DNA of 64,000 nt from Sequoia sempervirens (Eukaryota > Streptophyta > Pinopsida > Cupressales > Cupressaceae): the NCBI GenBank assembly GCA_007258455.2, contig VDFB02254909.1, positions 21,018 to 85,017 of the forward strand. Reading direction: 5' to 3'. Below, one piece after another: positions 24,573 to 34,861 of this stretch (its first letter is position 1; each line of letters begins with the position of its first letter). Made by a program: the position numbers and the translations under genes. The notes beneath the pieces were generated by a model. The model saw only the letters and a program-made list of their open reading frames with translations, ran no database searches and was not told where the DNA came from.

Positions 24573-25206
24573 TGTTGATGATAGCAGTGTCGGGATTCTA
24601 CTTCCAGCCCTGATTATTTATTGAAGAATAAATTAAATGAATAGCCTATCAGCTATTTAATTTATCATGATGACTATTTGTGAAGATGCGCTTCTCCTTG
24701 AGTTGTAAATAACATTTAATTATTGGTAAATAATTATTGATGGAGGTCGACTTCTTATTCACCACCCTTGAAGAGTCATGATTTTTTCATTGAGGCCGAC
24801 TTCTTGTCTTGAAGGGACGCGATCCTTCTCTACCTCTTGTATATATTCAAGTTGATCATTGTTCACTTGCCATCATATATATTCATATTTATCATTCATA
24901 GTTCGATTATTAGAGAAGTGAAAATTTCACCAAGAGCAGATCAAAGTTTCTCAAGAAGGCTGAATTCGATATCAAGGGAGAGCAAGATAATAATCTGTTA
25001 TTGCATCAAGTTGTGGTGTTGTTGTTTGGCCTTGTAATCGGCCTCATTGTAAAGATCATTGTTGATTTATATTCAATATATAATTGATATATTGTTGCTG
25101 GGTTTTTCTCCCTCAAGTGGACGGTTTTCCCAGGGTATATGATGTGTCTATTTGCTTGAATTTGAATTAAAATTTGTTTATTCACATCTAATCATAAAAT
25201 CTAACA
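24573..25206 (+). repeat. 5' LTR of the 24.6-kb copia element
   Basis: 634 bp with TG and CA ends. A TTGTATATATTC stretch near 24837 is a plausible TATA element. Two large blocks of perfect agreement with the 3' LTR include TAAATAACATTTAATTATTG. The immediate 3' neighbour is the degraded initiator-Met primer site. Confidence 0.95.
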
Positions 25207-25308
25207 GCGTATCAAAGCGGGTTTAAGAAAGATCGTGATTATATTTATATAAGCAACACTATCATCCACTCTTGTTTTCATCTTCTTGCATCTATATTAT
25301 CTTCGAAA

Positions 25309-25950
25309 ATGGTGAACAGGCTCAAGGTTGAATATAGGCTTGAAGGTGCTTCTAATTTCACCTCTTGGAAGTTTAGAGTGTTGCTTGCATTGGAAGAGAA
25401 TGAGATTGTTGAGTTTGTGGAGAGCGAAGTTCCCAAGCCTTCCAATGAAAATGAGAAATCTCTATGAAAGAAGAATGGCACTAAGGCAAAGAAGATTTTG
25501 GTAGTTGTGCCGGTCATATCCAAGTTGAAGATAGCAAGAGAAATGTTCAAGACCTTGGAGGAAATGTATGAGATCAATAATTTAAAAGCAGAGCTCTTGC
25601 ATTGAGGCAACAACTTCATCATGTCAAAATGGCAAAAGGAGATTGTGTCATCTCCTTCTTCATGAAGATCACCGAGTTGAGAGATCAACTTTCTACCATT
25701 GGGCATATGGTTGATGATAAGGATTTGGTTATGTTGGTGCTTAATGGTCTTCCTCAATCTTGGGAGCCATTTATCCAAGGTATCAGTGGGAGATCAAAAC
25801 TACCTAAGTTTGATCACTTGAGGGCAGATTTCATTCAAGAAGAATCAATATTAATAGCAAGAGGCAATGGGCAAAGTTCTACAAATGAAGACATTCATGT
25901 TCTTGCCGCTCAATCTTCGAAAGAAGAAAGGAAGAGAAGGAAAGAAAGAT
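25309..25950 (+). pseudogene. copia gag (UBN2-type) pseudogene
   Basis: The ATG at 25309 starts a gag with FTSWKFRVLLALEEN near codons 18-32, typical of copia gag. A TGA at 25465 replaces a probable Trp codon. A frameshift near 25585 moves the reading into the frame that opens RALALRQQLHHVKM and runs through SISFFMKITELRDQL-like sequence and LNGLPQSWEPFI. A second frameshift near 25950 separates it from the zinc knuckle. Gag forms the virus-like particle. Confidence 0.9.
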
Positions 25951-27433
25951 AACTTTAAGAGGAATAGAGATAAAAGGTCAGATGGTGCCCTTGCATCTAA
26001 GAAGAAGAAGGACCTCTCCCACATATAGTGCTTCAGATGTGACAAGTTTGGTCACTATGCAAAAGACTGCCCAACTAGACCTAAGCAACATGCTTCGATT
26101 GCGGATATGGGTGAGATCTCTCCTCACAAGGATTCAAGTGGATTTCTATTCTATTCTGCCTTATCAATCAATGTTCCAACGGATAGCAACACTTGGTTAT
26201 TTGATAGTGGTGCCTCTCGCCATATCACTAGATTTAGAGAACATCTTTCAGATTTGGTGGAGAGAGATACAAGTGTTCAAGTCATAATTGGAGATGATGC
26301 ATGTTATTCTGTGAAAGGTGTTGGAACTTCATCTCTTCACTTAGATTCTTGCATCTCTTTACAGTTGAGTAATGTGCTATTTGTACTAGGCATCAAGCGG
26401 AACCTTGTCTCTATCTCAGCTTTGGAGGACAAGGGATATCAAGTTGCATTCTCTGAAGGTAAAGTTCTTGCATGGCCGAAGAACTCAAGTATCAAGACTG
26501 CCCAAGTGATTGGTGTTCGACAAGAGAGTCTCTACAAACTTTCCACTCGTCCATTACAGGCTTTGTTGCATGATTCATCAAGTTTGTGTGAACATTGGCA
26601 TAAAAGACTTGCTCACCTTCACTTTAGAGCACTTCCAACCATGGAGAAGATGGTCACTGGCCTTCCCAAACTTACCCAGGAGCACGAAGGCACTTGTAGA
26701 GGTTGCGCTTTGGGTAAGAATACTAAAGGTCCATTTCATAGTAGTGAGAGTAGATCTAAATGCATTCTAGATCTTGTTCATTCTGATTTGTGTGGTCCAA
26801 TGTCCATTGCTTCTTTGAGTGGTTTCTTGTATTATATAATTTAAAGCTCTAGTAGAGAACTTGTACGGGAAGAGGATCAAAGTTTTGAGATTTGACAACA
26901 AAGGAGAATACATCTCTGGAAGCTTTCATAATTTTTGTATTGAAGTAGGAATTAAGAGGGAGTTTTGTGTCCCTTACAATCCTCAATAAAATGGTGTAGC
27001 AGAAAGGAAGAACAGATCCATTGTAGAAGCAGCTAAAGCCATGATCTATGATCAAGATCTACAAACCTTCCTTTTGGCTGAAGCATCTAGGACAGCTATG
27101 TATGTTCATAATCAGAGCCCCCATTGCATTTTGGAGAACATGACTCCTGAAGAAGCTTTCACAGGTGTGAAGCCGGAAGTAAGTCATTTGAGAATCTTTG
27201 GTTGTCCTGTGTATGATCATGTGCCTAAAGATAAAAGGACAAAATTGGAACCATCTGGCGAGAAGGGAATATTTGTGGGCTACAATGAGTCCTCAAAAGC
27301 CTACAAAATTTACATTCTAGGTCAGAAATTGATAGAGATCAACAGGGATGTTACATTTGAAGAGGATGTTGCATTCAAAAGATCTAAAGGCACTCACATG
27401 GAGATAGATAATGAAGACCGAGAGTCTCCTTAG
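25951..27433 (+). pseudogene. copia zinc knuckle, protease and integrase pseudogene
   Basis: The zinc knuckle CFRCDKFGHYAKDC (26029-26070) is intact but preceded by a TAG at 26026. The protease motif WLFDSGASRHIT (about 26193-26228) is intact. The integrase zinc finger follows (HWHKRLAHLHF with CRGCALGK). The catalytic core has the first Asp in LVHSDLCGP, the second in RFDNKGEY and the Glu in VAERKN, but about 35 codons are missing between GFLYYII (26842) and the block NLYGKRIKV. A TAA at 26987 interrupts PQ-NGVAERKN. The C-terminal part reads FGCPVYDHVPKDKR and KGIFVGYNESSKAY. Confidence 0.92.
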
Positions 27434-29377
27434 GACATGGAAGTTGACCATACTCCTGAGATTCAGAGGGAGGCTACTAAACCTAAAGAAGATGATGATC
27501 TAGTTGAGCCTTTGGAACCAACTGATGGGCTGAGGGACATTGTGATTGGTTGGAAGAGACCTCTTTGGGCTAGGCAAACAATGCAGGAGGCAGAAAAGTT
27601 TGCAGCTCCTAGAGGAACATTCAGAGAGAGCAAAAGACCACAAAAATTTCCAAGCTATGTTGCATTGATGAGTCAAATTATTGAATCTGAACCTTCCAGT
27701 GTTGAGGAAGCTATATGGCAGCAAGTATGGAGAGATGCTATGTCTAAAGAATATCAATCTATCCTCAAGAACGATGTTTGGGACATCGTACCTAGACCAG
27801 AAGGGAAATCTGTTGTAAGTGGCTTTTCAAGATCAAGCATGCGGTTATGGCAGCAAGTATGGAGAGATAGCTATGTCTAAAGAATATCAATCTATCTTCT
27901 CAAGAACGATGTTTGGGACATCGTACCTAGACCAGAAGGGAAATCTGTTGTATCTTCTTAGTGGCTTTTCAAGATCAAGCATGCGGTTGATGGAAGCATT
28001 GAGAAGTACAAGTCTAGGTTTGTGGCTAGAGGATTCTCTCAGAAAGAGGGAATAGACTATGAAGAAACATTTGCTCCAGTTGCTTGTTATACATCCATTA
28101 GGACTATCATTGCTATTGCAGCAGCTAAAGGATGAAAATTACATTAGATGGATGTGAAGACAATACTTCTAAATGGTGTAATTGAAGAAGAGGTATACAT
28201 TGAGCAACCTGATGGGTTTGAGGTTCATGGGAAGGAGTCTCATGTTTTTAGATTGAAGAAGGCTTTGTATAGCCTTAAGAAAGCTCCTCGCGCTTGGTAG
28301 GAGAGAATTGATAGATACTTTATGAGCTTGGGCTTCTCCAAGAATGATGTTGATTCAAATCTGTACTTCAAGGTAATTAATGGCGAAGCATTGATCTTGC
28401 TTCTTTATGTTGATGATTTATTTCTTACTGGAGAAGATAACCTCATTATCAAATGTAAGAAGGAGATAGCTTTTGAATTTGAAACGAAGGATCTTGGATA
28501 CATGCATTACTTCCTTGGTTTAGAAGTTTGGCAGAGGCCTAATGAGATCATTCTAAGTCAAGGGAAGTATACAATAGACATCTTCAAGAGATTTGGTATG
28601 ACGGATTACAAATCCATGTCTACATCGATGGAGACAAATTTGCAGAAGTTAAAAGAGGCTGCAACTAGTTTAGATCTGGTGGATCCTACTATGTATAGGC
28701 AGTTGATTGGATTGTTGATGTATCTAGTCAATACTAGACCAGATATTTGCTATGTAGTGAGTGCACTTAGTCAGTTCATGTGTGAACCAAGGCAAATACA
28801 TCTAGTTGCAGCGAAACATATCCTGAGATACTTGCGTGGCATAGTTGGGTATGGCTTGAGATATTCTTCTGGTGTGGACTTGAAGCTGCATGGATATTTT
28901 GATTCTGATTGGGCAGGGTGTGTAGCTGATTGGAAGAGCACCTCTGGATGTTGCTTTAGTTTGGGGTCTGTGATGATTTCCTATTGTAGCAGGAAGTAGT
29001 CTTCAATGGCACTAAGCACCACAGAGGCTGAGTATATTGCAGCTTGTGTGGCAGCTCGAGAAGTAGTGTGGCTTTGGAAGCTCCTTGCAGGATTGTTTGG
29101 ACAATCGTTGGAGCCAACTATCATTCATTGTGATAATCAAAGCTGTGTGAAGCATTCTGTCAATCTAGTTTTTCATGATAGAACAAAACATGTTGAGATC
29201 AAATACCACTACATCAAAGACATGGTATTGAGGAAAGCTATCCAGTTGAAATACATTAGCATTGAAGAGAAGACGGCTGATATTCTCACCAAGCCTCTCT
29301 CTAGAGTAAAGTTTGTGTACTTTCGAGACAAGCTTAGAATTGTGTGGAATGAAGCCCTAGCTGAGAGGGAGACTTAG
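27434..29377 (+). pseudogene. copia reverse transcriptase and RNase H pseudogene
   Basis: The RT begins in SKEYQSILKNDVWDIVPRPEG and continues through KSRFVARGFSQKEGIDYEE and a MDVKT block to the catalytic YVDD at 28406-28417, which is intact. RNase H keeps DSDWAGC, TEAEYIA and HCDNQS, and the frame ends ALAERET at 29377. Damage: a tandem duplication at 27715-27988, TGA 28133, TAG 28145, TAG 28298 and TAG 28997. The last ~110 codons before and ~120 after 28997 are otherwise clean. Confidence 0.93.
27715..27988 (+). repeat. internal tandem duplication in the RT N-terminus
   Basis: Copy 1 starts ATGGCAGCAAGTATGG at 27715 and copy 2 at 27847. Copy 2 is 10 bases longer, with extra segments of 1, 2 and 7 bases. 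At the protein level the true sequence is the start of copy 1 and the tail of copy 2 (VVSS-WLFKIKHA). The duplication is young relative to the element because the copies are nearly identical apart from the indels. Confidence 0.9.
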
Positions 29378-29400
29378 CATCAGTGATCTTCTGTGATTTG

Positions 29401-29860
29401 CTTTAATGCATTTTTCTCTATGAGAGAAATTTGAGGTGTAAGCCCTTGTTTAATGCATCTTTCTCTGTGAGAGAAATTTGAGGTGTAAGCCCTTGTTAAT
29501 GCATCTCTCTGTGAGAGAAATTTGAGGTAAAAGCCCTTGTTTCCACCCTCTGGGAGTAGCCATGGTGGATGTCTTGTTGAGTGACTCCATGACAAAATCA
29601 CGTTGAGAGACTCCGTGATGATTTCTTTGTACTTGTGTTTATCCACCCTTTGGGAGTAGCCATGGTGGATGTCATGATGAGATGAGGACATCACATTGAG
29701 TGATTCCGTGATGGGCACTTGTGCACATATGCTTTACCATACATGGGAGTAGCCATGATGGTTGATATCACGTTGAGTGACTTCGTGATGAGCTCTTTCC
29801 ACATATGGGTGTAGCCATTGTGGATGTCATGTTGAGAGACTCCATGACATTGGATAGCTG
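29401..29860 (+). repeat. hairpin repeat array between pol and polypurine tract
   Basis: Two repeat types lie in the 3' untranslated part. Type 1: three ~45-50-bp units with hairpin TTTCTCT-loop-AGAGAAA (29413-29429, 29460-29476, and a shorter one at 29506-29518) followed by TTTGAGG and AAGCCCTTG. Type 2: ~90-bp units with GGGAGTAGCCATGGTGGAT and 23-base hairpins at 29571-29593, 29597-29619, 29767-29789 and 29826-29848, plus a 25-base one at 29689-29713. Outer stems are ATCACG/CGTGAT or GTCATG/CATGAC around an inner GAGT/ACTC or GAGA palindrome. ATCCACC/GGTGGAT forms another stem at 29641-29670. Confidence 0.9.
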
Positions 29861-29888
29861 GAAGTATTCCTCCCTAGCTAAGAGGGAG

Positions 29889-30521
29889 TGTTGATGATGG
29901 CAGCGTTGGGCTTCTACTTCCAGCCCCAATTATTTATTGAAGAATAAATTAAATGAATAGCCTATTGGATATTGAATTTATTGTGATGACTATTGGTGAA
30001 GAGGTGCTTCTCCTTGAGTTGTAAATAACATTTAATTATTGGTAAATAATTATTAATGGAGGCCGAATTCTTATCTACCACCCTTGAAGAGTCATGATTT
30101 TTTCATTGAGGCTAACTTCTTGTCTTGAAGGGATGCGATCCTACTCTACCTCTTGTATATATTCAAGTTGATCATTGTTCACTTGCCATCATTCATATTC
30201 ATATTCATCATTCATAGTTCGATTATTAGAGAAGTGCGAATTTCACCAAGAGTAGATCGAATTTTCTCAAGAAGGCTGAATTCGATATCAAGGGAGAGCA
30301 AGATAATAATCTGTTATTGAATCAAGTTGTGGTGTTGTTGTTTGGCCTTGTAATCGGCCTCATTGGAAAGATCATTGTTGATTTATATTCAATATATAAG
30401 TGATATATTGTTGCTGGGTTTTTCTCCCTCAAGTGGAGGGTTTTCCCAGGGTAATGTTGTGTCTATTTGCTTGAATTTGAATTAAAATCTGTTTATTCAC
30501 ATCTGATCATAAAATCTAACA
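29889..30521 (+). repeat. 3' LTR of the 24.6-kb copia element
   Basis: 633 bp, immediately after the polypurine tract AAGAGGGAG. Ends AAATCTAACA and is followed by the TTTTA target duplication. Confidence 0.95.
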
Positions 30522-30609
30522 TTTTATAGGTCAACTCACATGTGTAGTACTCCTTGTGTGTTTTTGTGTATTTGCTTGCATGTAATTTGATCTCTTGTGA
30601 TGCATTGCT

Positions 30610-31015
30610 TGTTGAATGCACAAGACAATTGAGAGGGGGGTGAATCAGTTGTACCTTAAAACTTCAAAACCTTCATAAACATTTAGATCCATATTCATTC
30701 AATTAACCCTTAATCTATTATAATGATTTAGCATGACAAGCAAATAATAGAAACTAAAACACAATCAACACCATACACAAGAGAACACCAGATTTACGTG
30801 GAAAACCCAAGATGGGAAAAACCACGGTGAGGATTAGTAATATTAACACTGATTACAAAAGGTCTCAATGTCGGAGGGCACACTACCCAAAAGAAAGAAA
30901 GGCTCACTGCCAGAGTAGAAAAGAAGATAGAGAAAAATGTTACATAGAGAAATTAATCTCAATGTCACGGACACCTGTGCAGTCTGACTGAAGAATTCTA
31001 GACACCTTCTGCTAT
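30610..31015. repeat. LTR-like fragment (TGTTGAATGC...)
   Basis: Starts TGTTGAATGCAC with GAGAGGGGGGTGAATCAG and carries ACACCAGATTTACGTGGAAA followed by a GGGAAAAACCACGG block. The fragment at 63738-64000 has the same plan (TGTTGAACACC, GAGAGGGGTGAATTAG, ATTTACGTGGAAAA). The two are therefore copies of one repeat family, probably LTR starts. No end, primer site or target duplication is visible here. It abuts the copia 3' fragment at about 31020. Confidence 0.6.
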
Positions 31016-31019
31016 AGGT

Positions 31020-31421
31020 TATGTGTTCACATTTGTCGGGGCAGCGATTAGTTGGGTTTCACGGTTGCAATAGGTGGTTGCACTTTCCACTATCGAGGCT
31101 GAATATATTGCACTCACTAAAGGTGCAAAATAGATGATTTGGTTGCAACAACTGTTGGGTGAGTTGGGTTCCAAACAAAATGTTTACGCTCTCTTTTGTG
31201 ATAGCAACAACGCTATTCACTTGGCAAAAAACTCAGCCTTTCATAATCGGACTAAGCATATTGAGTTGTGTTGTCATTTCATCTGGAATGTTCTTGAAGA
31301 AGGTAAGCTGAAAGTGGAGAAAATTGACACAAAGGTCAATTCGGCAGATGCTTTGACGAAGATAGTACCACGGGAGAAGTTCGAGTTTTGTAAGACTTCT
31401 CTCGGCATTGTCAAGATGTGA
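31020..31421 (+). pseudogene. copia RNase H remnant (5'-truncated element)
   Basis: The frame reads VFTFVGAAISWVSRL, then LSTIEAEYIALTKGAK and a 95-codon open stretch (31134-31421) with LFCDSNNAIHLAKNSAFHNRTKHIE, ending SLGIVKM. Two TAG stops precede it (after VSRLQ and GAK). These are the second half of the copia RNase H. Everything upstream of it in the element is missing. Confidence 0.9.
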
Positions 31422-31487
31422 CAATAGGGGTGAAGTGGGGAAATATCTTTGAGTTTTGCAGTAGACGTTGGACTTCAAATTGGAGAT

Positions 31488-31800
31488 TGTTGGATTTTGA
31501 AGCCCAACAGTCAAATTAGTTTTCCCTCCAATTGCATTGTCTCTTCATATTCTCTTTTTTGAATGCCTTATCCAAAGTGGATAATGTAATTGGAATTATG
31601 TAATTGTTGATGTACTTATGCTGTTGTAGCTTGTATTTGAACATTAGAAATATTAATTAGAATTCTCTTGCTTAAAAGTGGATGTAGCCAAATTAGTGAA
31701 GCACTATAAATCCGTGTTTCGTGTTTGTGTATTGTTGAATTGTTTGAGTTTAATTTTTTGCAATCTCTTTTTCATTTATATTACAATAAATTCATTAACA
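31488..31800 (+). repeat. 3' LTR of the truncated copia element
   Basis: Starts TGTTGGATTTTG right after a TTGGAGAT purine stretch and ends ATTCATTAACA, giving 313 bp with TG and CA ends. A CTATAAATCC box at about 31708 is a likely TATA element. The position, 70 bases after the RNase H stop, fits a copia 3' LTR. Confidence 0.8.
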
Positions 31801-31822
31801 CTCCTATCCTCACTGATGCACA

Positions 31823-32115
31823 TATTGGAATACTCTTCACCTTAAATAGGTTTGATCAAACATTTAACATGTGTGAAAAAGATTGAAATGTGTTTGTTAG
31901 TTTTTGTTTGTTGTCATTAGATATCTAGTTTCTTGTTGATCACCTTCAATTAGTTGTCATCATAACTAGTATAATTATAGGGAGTTGTTGATTTATGATG
32001 TACTTATAAATATGTAACTGTATTTGATGAATAGATGTGGTGAATCTGGCATCAATCTTTCCTCTGTTGTTCTATTCTCTTTAGTTTTCTCTTCTTGTGT
32101 TTAATTTTTCTATTA
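31823..32115 (+). repeat. 5' LTR of copy A
   Basis: About 293 bp. Its first bases are TATTGG instead of TGTTGG, a likely G-to-A change. It includes CTTTCCTCTGTTGTTCT near 32056, which is also in the 3' LTR. The primer site begins at the next base. Confidence 0.88.
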
Positions 32116-32634
32116 TGGTATCAGAGCCACGATAATTTTGCGTCTCCCATGTAGTGTAGCTATTAGGAGAATATCCATAAAAAAATTCACTGAATAGTGA
32201 TAGGAGCTACTGTTGTTTTGTTAAAGAGATTAATAAGTGTTGTTACTAGTGTGAACAGCCTGTAAGGAAGAATTTTTGTTTGGGTTCTAGGGTTTGAGAC
32301 CTAGAATAACAAAACTCCAACACTTTCATTCAAGAACAAAACCTTAGAGATCTCAACCTCAAGTGTAAAAAGGAGAAAGAGATCTTGCAATAGGGTTGTT
32401 CTAGGGACTGATTATAAACTAATGAGGGGTTCACCACTAAGCTAGGGCTTCGAAAAATGTATGAAATGCAAGATCTAATGTTTGAACTCAATGATGCATA
32501 AAAATTCACTAAATGAACTATAAATGCAAATAAATTAGAATAGCAAACTGGAAATGTACAGAGGAGCACTTGGAAACCTGAGAGAGATTGAATGGAATCC
32601 TGAAATGCTGAATAACCTAAAATTTAGGCCTAAT

Positions 32635-32782
32635 GGGACTCATACGCCAGTTTGGGCGTATCAGTCCCAGATCAGGGTTTTTGGTCTGAAACAGGTTTAT
32701 GGTAAAAGGGTATCTGAAACTACAAAAATCTGAAAAAGTGACCTAAACTGGGACTTATATGCCAGGATTGGCGTATGAGTCC
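32635..32782. repeat. hairpin pair in the nested solo LTR
   Basis: Two inverted repeats of one consensus: GGGACTCATACGCC with GGCGTATCAGTCCC (32635-32648 and 32655-32668) and GGGACTTATATGCC with GGCGTATGAGTCC (32750-32763 and 32770-32782). Loops are 6 bases. Arms have one to a few mismatches. Confidence 0.85.
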
Positions 32783-33612
32783 AGTTCGGGTTTTTTGGAA
32801 CTTCAAAGTCTGAGTCTGGTCTTCAATGTCTGCTCTATCCTTCCCAATTGATTTCCGGGTCTGAAACCTTGATTTCAGACCTGTAGATGACCTTTTTGTG
32901 AAGATAGCAACTTGCAAGTGAGAGGACAACTCCAACAACTTTCTCCAAGCTTGTAACGTAATCTTCAATGATCCTTCATGCTCCAAGACACCTAGATTTG
33001 CAATCACACATGTAAAGAGAAGAAAAACTTGTTGATTGTTAGTGAATAGGGGTTTGGCTTGGTCAAACCCCTTTTAGGTAATTAAACCAAATGATGAAAC
33101 AATGAAACAAGGACATGAAACATGAAATATGGGATATGAAACATGAACAACAATACTTTGAATGATGCCTTGTAAATGATGTCTTGTAAATGTACAATTC
33201 AATATGAAATGGCCATGAAGGATGTAGATCTAGGCCTTGAAATAAGTGTAGAACAATGCTTAATCTTGGATCTTTAATGCTACATTACAACACTAGCTCA
33301 ACAACATGCTTGATGCTTGATAATCTTGACATGACGATGGATCTTGAATTGTTGCAACAATTGATGAAGAAATATGCTCTTCAATACCTTACAAATGATC
33401 TTGAATACTCTCAAGATGATTTTGTAAAGTCTTGGAATGCTTAACTCTTGAGTGCTTGATTTGATATCATGTGGGCTTATTGAAATAATGATTTGATACC
33501 TCATTTATAGGCAATCCATCTAATATCCCGTTAATTGGATCCCACAGGCCGACATTCATGAAATTTGAACTTAAAACCCATTTTTCCTGCTCAAAACCTT
33601 AAAAGGCCAAAT

Positions 33613-33689
33613 GGGACTCATACGCCATTTGTGGCATATGGGTCCCACTTGGGTGGGACTCATATGCCCAAGGTGGCGTATGGGTCTCA
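33613..33689. repeat. second hairpin pair in the nested solo LTR
   Basis: Same consensus as at 32635: GGGACTCATACGCC with GGCATATGGGTCCC (33613-33646) and GGGACTCATATGCC with GGCGTATGGGTCTC (33655-33689), adjacent with an 8-base spacer. The four copies show that the hairpin is a repeated module of this LTR. Confidence 0.85.
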
Positions 33690-33837
33690 CAGGGCCCTAT
33701 TTGGAGAGAGAAAGTATCGAGGAATTAAGAAATTAGGTTTATTTGAGGTCTATGTTAGGATTTTGGTTAAAATATTCCTTGGGATGCACAATATAGGATC
33801 TTAGGGGCCTATTAATGATGATATTAAGATCATAAAT

Positions 33838-34190
33838 GCAAGAAGGGCCCAAAATTCAATGTGAAAGTGTGAATAAATACACTTTACAACACTAAATTAA
33901 GGAAAAATTGGGTCTTCAGCTAAAAAGGGCCCCAAATCCAATGTGAAAATGTTCAACACATTACAACACTAGATTAGGTCCACCTTAGTTTACAAGCCTC
34001 CTAAATTTAATGTGAAGGTGTAAATAAATACACTTTACAGCACTAAATTAAGGAAAAGTTGGGTTTATTTAGCTTTAAGAGGGCCCACAACCTAATGTGG
34101 ATGTGTAAAACACATCACAACACTAGATCAAGGTGATATCAAGTCCAATTTATCTTTAATTATTTCTAGATTAAGTGTGAAAATGTACAC
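33838..34190. repeat. ~80-bp tandem array in the nested solo LTR
   Basis: Five units anchored on AATGTGAAAGTG start at about 33859, 33941, 34010, 34095 and 34174 (steps 69-85 bp). Units include ACACTTTACAACACTA, an ATTAAGG block and AGGGCCC. Alternate units resemble each other more, suggesting a two-unit higher-order repeat. Confidence 0.8.
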
Positions 34191-34861
34191 GACGACATTT
34201 TTTGACACTACACAGCCAAATCTCTATTATAGAATAAATAAATAAAAAGAGAGCTGTGATATATTGCAGAAGGAGATCTTTCTTTGTTAGTAGTGTTTTG
34301 TGTGTTGTTTCAATTCTTATTTGTGTAGGCACTAAAACTTTGTGGAAGATTCTTGCTTTGGGCAGTGTCAAAGATCAATGCATAGACTGTTGTGTTTGAT
34401 GAGGCCAGCAGAAAAACCACTAGATATTGGTAGTGATGATAACTTCATTGAAGATGGGACACTTGTCTTATTTTGAAGAGACCAACACTTTGAGGACAGT
34501 GAAGGATGTAGTAGAGAATATTTAGATGCTCAATAGTTTGAGGTGTTTGTAGATCAAAGAAACTTTATCTAATTGGGGTTAAAACATACATGCGAGGATT
34601 GTTGTCCAATAGTTCAAAGGGGGATCCAAAATATGGAAGTTCAGCATCATACCTTTATGAGGGTGATGAGACACTTCATGTACAAATGGTCCTCAATGAT
34701 GTTGGGAATTCGGATGATAGCTAGGTGACTATACCTATACTTGGGAGCAACTTGAAGAAGTCTTACTGGTCTGAAAACTGTTTTCAAAGAACAACTTCTG
34801 CATAATGTATTCCTTATTGTTTTGTTGTTATTCAATTTAATGTTGTAGCATTAAGAGGGGG

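Larger units (their letters stand above)
24573..30521 (+). mobile_element. complete, decayed Ty1/copia retrotransposon
   Basis: LTRs at 24573-25206 and 29889-30521 both run TGTTGATGAT to AAATCTAACA. A perfect 5-bp target duplication TTTTA flanks the element (24568-24572 and 30522-30526). A degraded primer site GCGTATCAAAGC follows the 5' LTR, and a polypurine tract AAGAGGGAG (29880-29888) precedes the 3' LTR. Order is gag, protease, integrase, RT, RNase H, as in copia. My hand alignment of the LTRs finds about 40 differences in ~633 positions (~93-94% identity). Frameshifts, stops, an integrase deletion and an internal duplication make it non-functional. Confidence 0.95.
32261..34212. mobile_element. 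solo LTR (1952 bp) nested in copy A
   Basis: Begins TGTAAGGAAG and ends GACACTACA, with TG and CA ends, and is flanked by perfect CAGCC target duplications (32256-32260 and 34213-34217). Copy B of the host element is uninterrupted at the same place (GAGCAGCCAAACCTCTG), which confirms the insertion. No polyprotein or second LTR lies inside, so it is best read as a solo LTR of a long-LTR (possibly gypsy) element. It carries four hairpins and an ~80-bp repeat array. Confidence 0.88.

Noticed and set aside
25278..25778. Minus-strand frame of 166 codons
   Set aside because: Antisense of copia gag.
29380..29718. Minus-strand frame of 112 codons with repeated ESLNV and FSHRE words
   Set aside because: Translation of the tandem hairpin repeats; the region is between pol and the polypurine tract.
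32116..32127. tRNA-like sequence TGGTATCAGAGC here and at 42783 and 57169
   Set aside because: These are 12-base primer-binding sites complementary to the initiator-Met tRNA 3' end, not tRNA genes.
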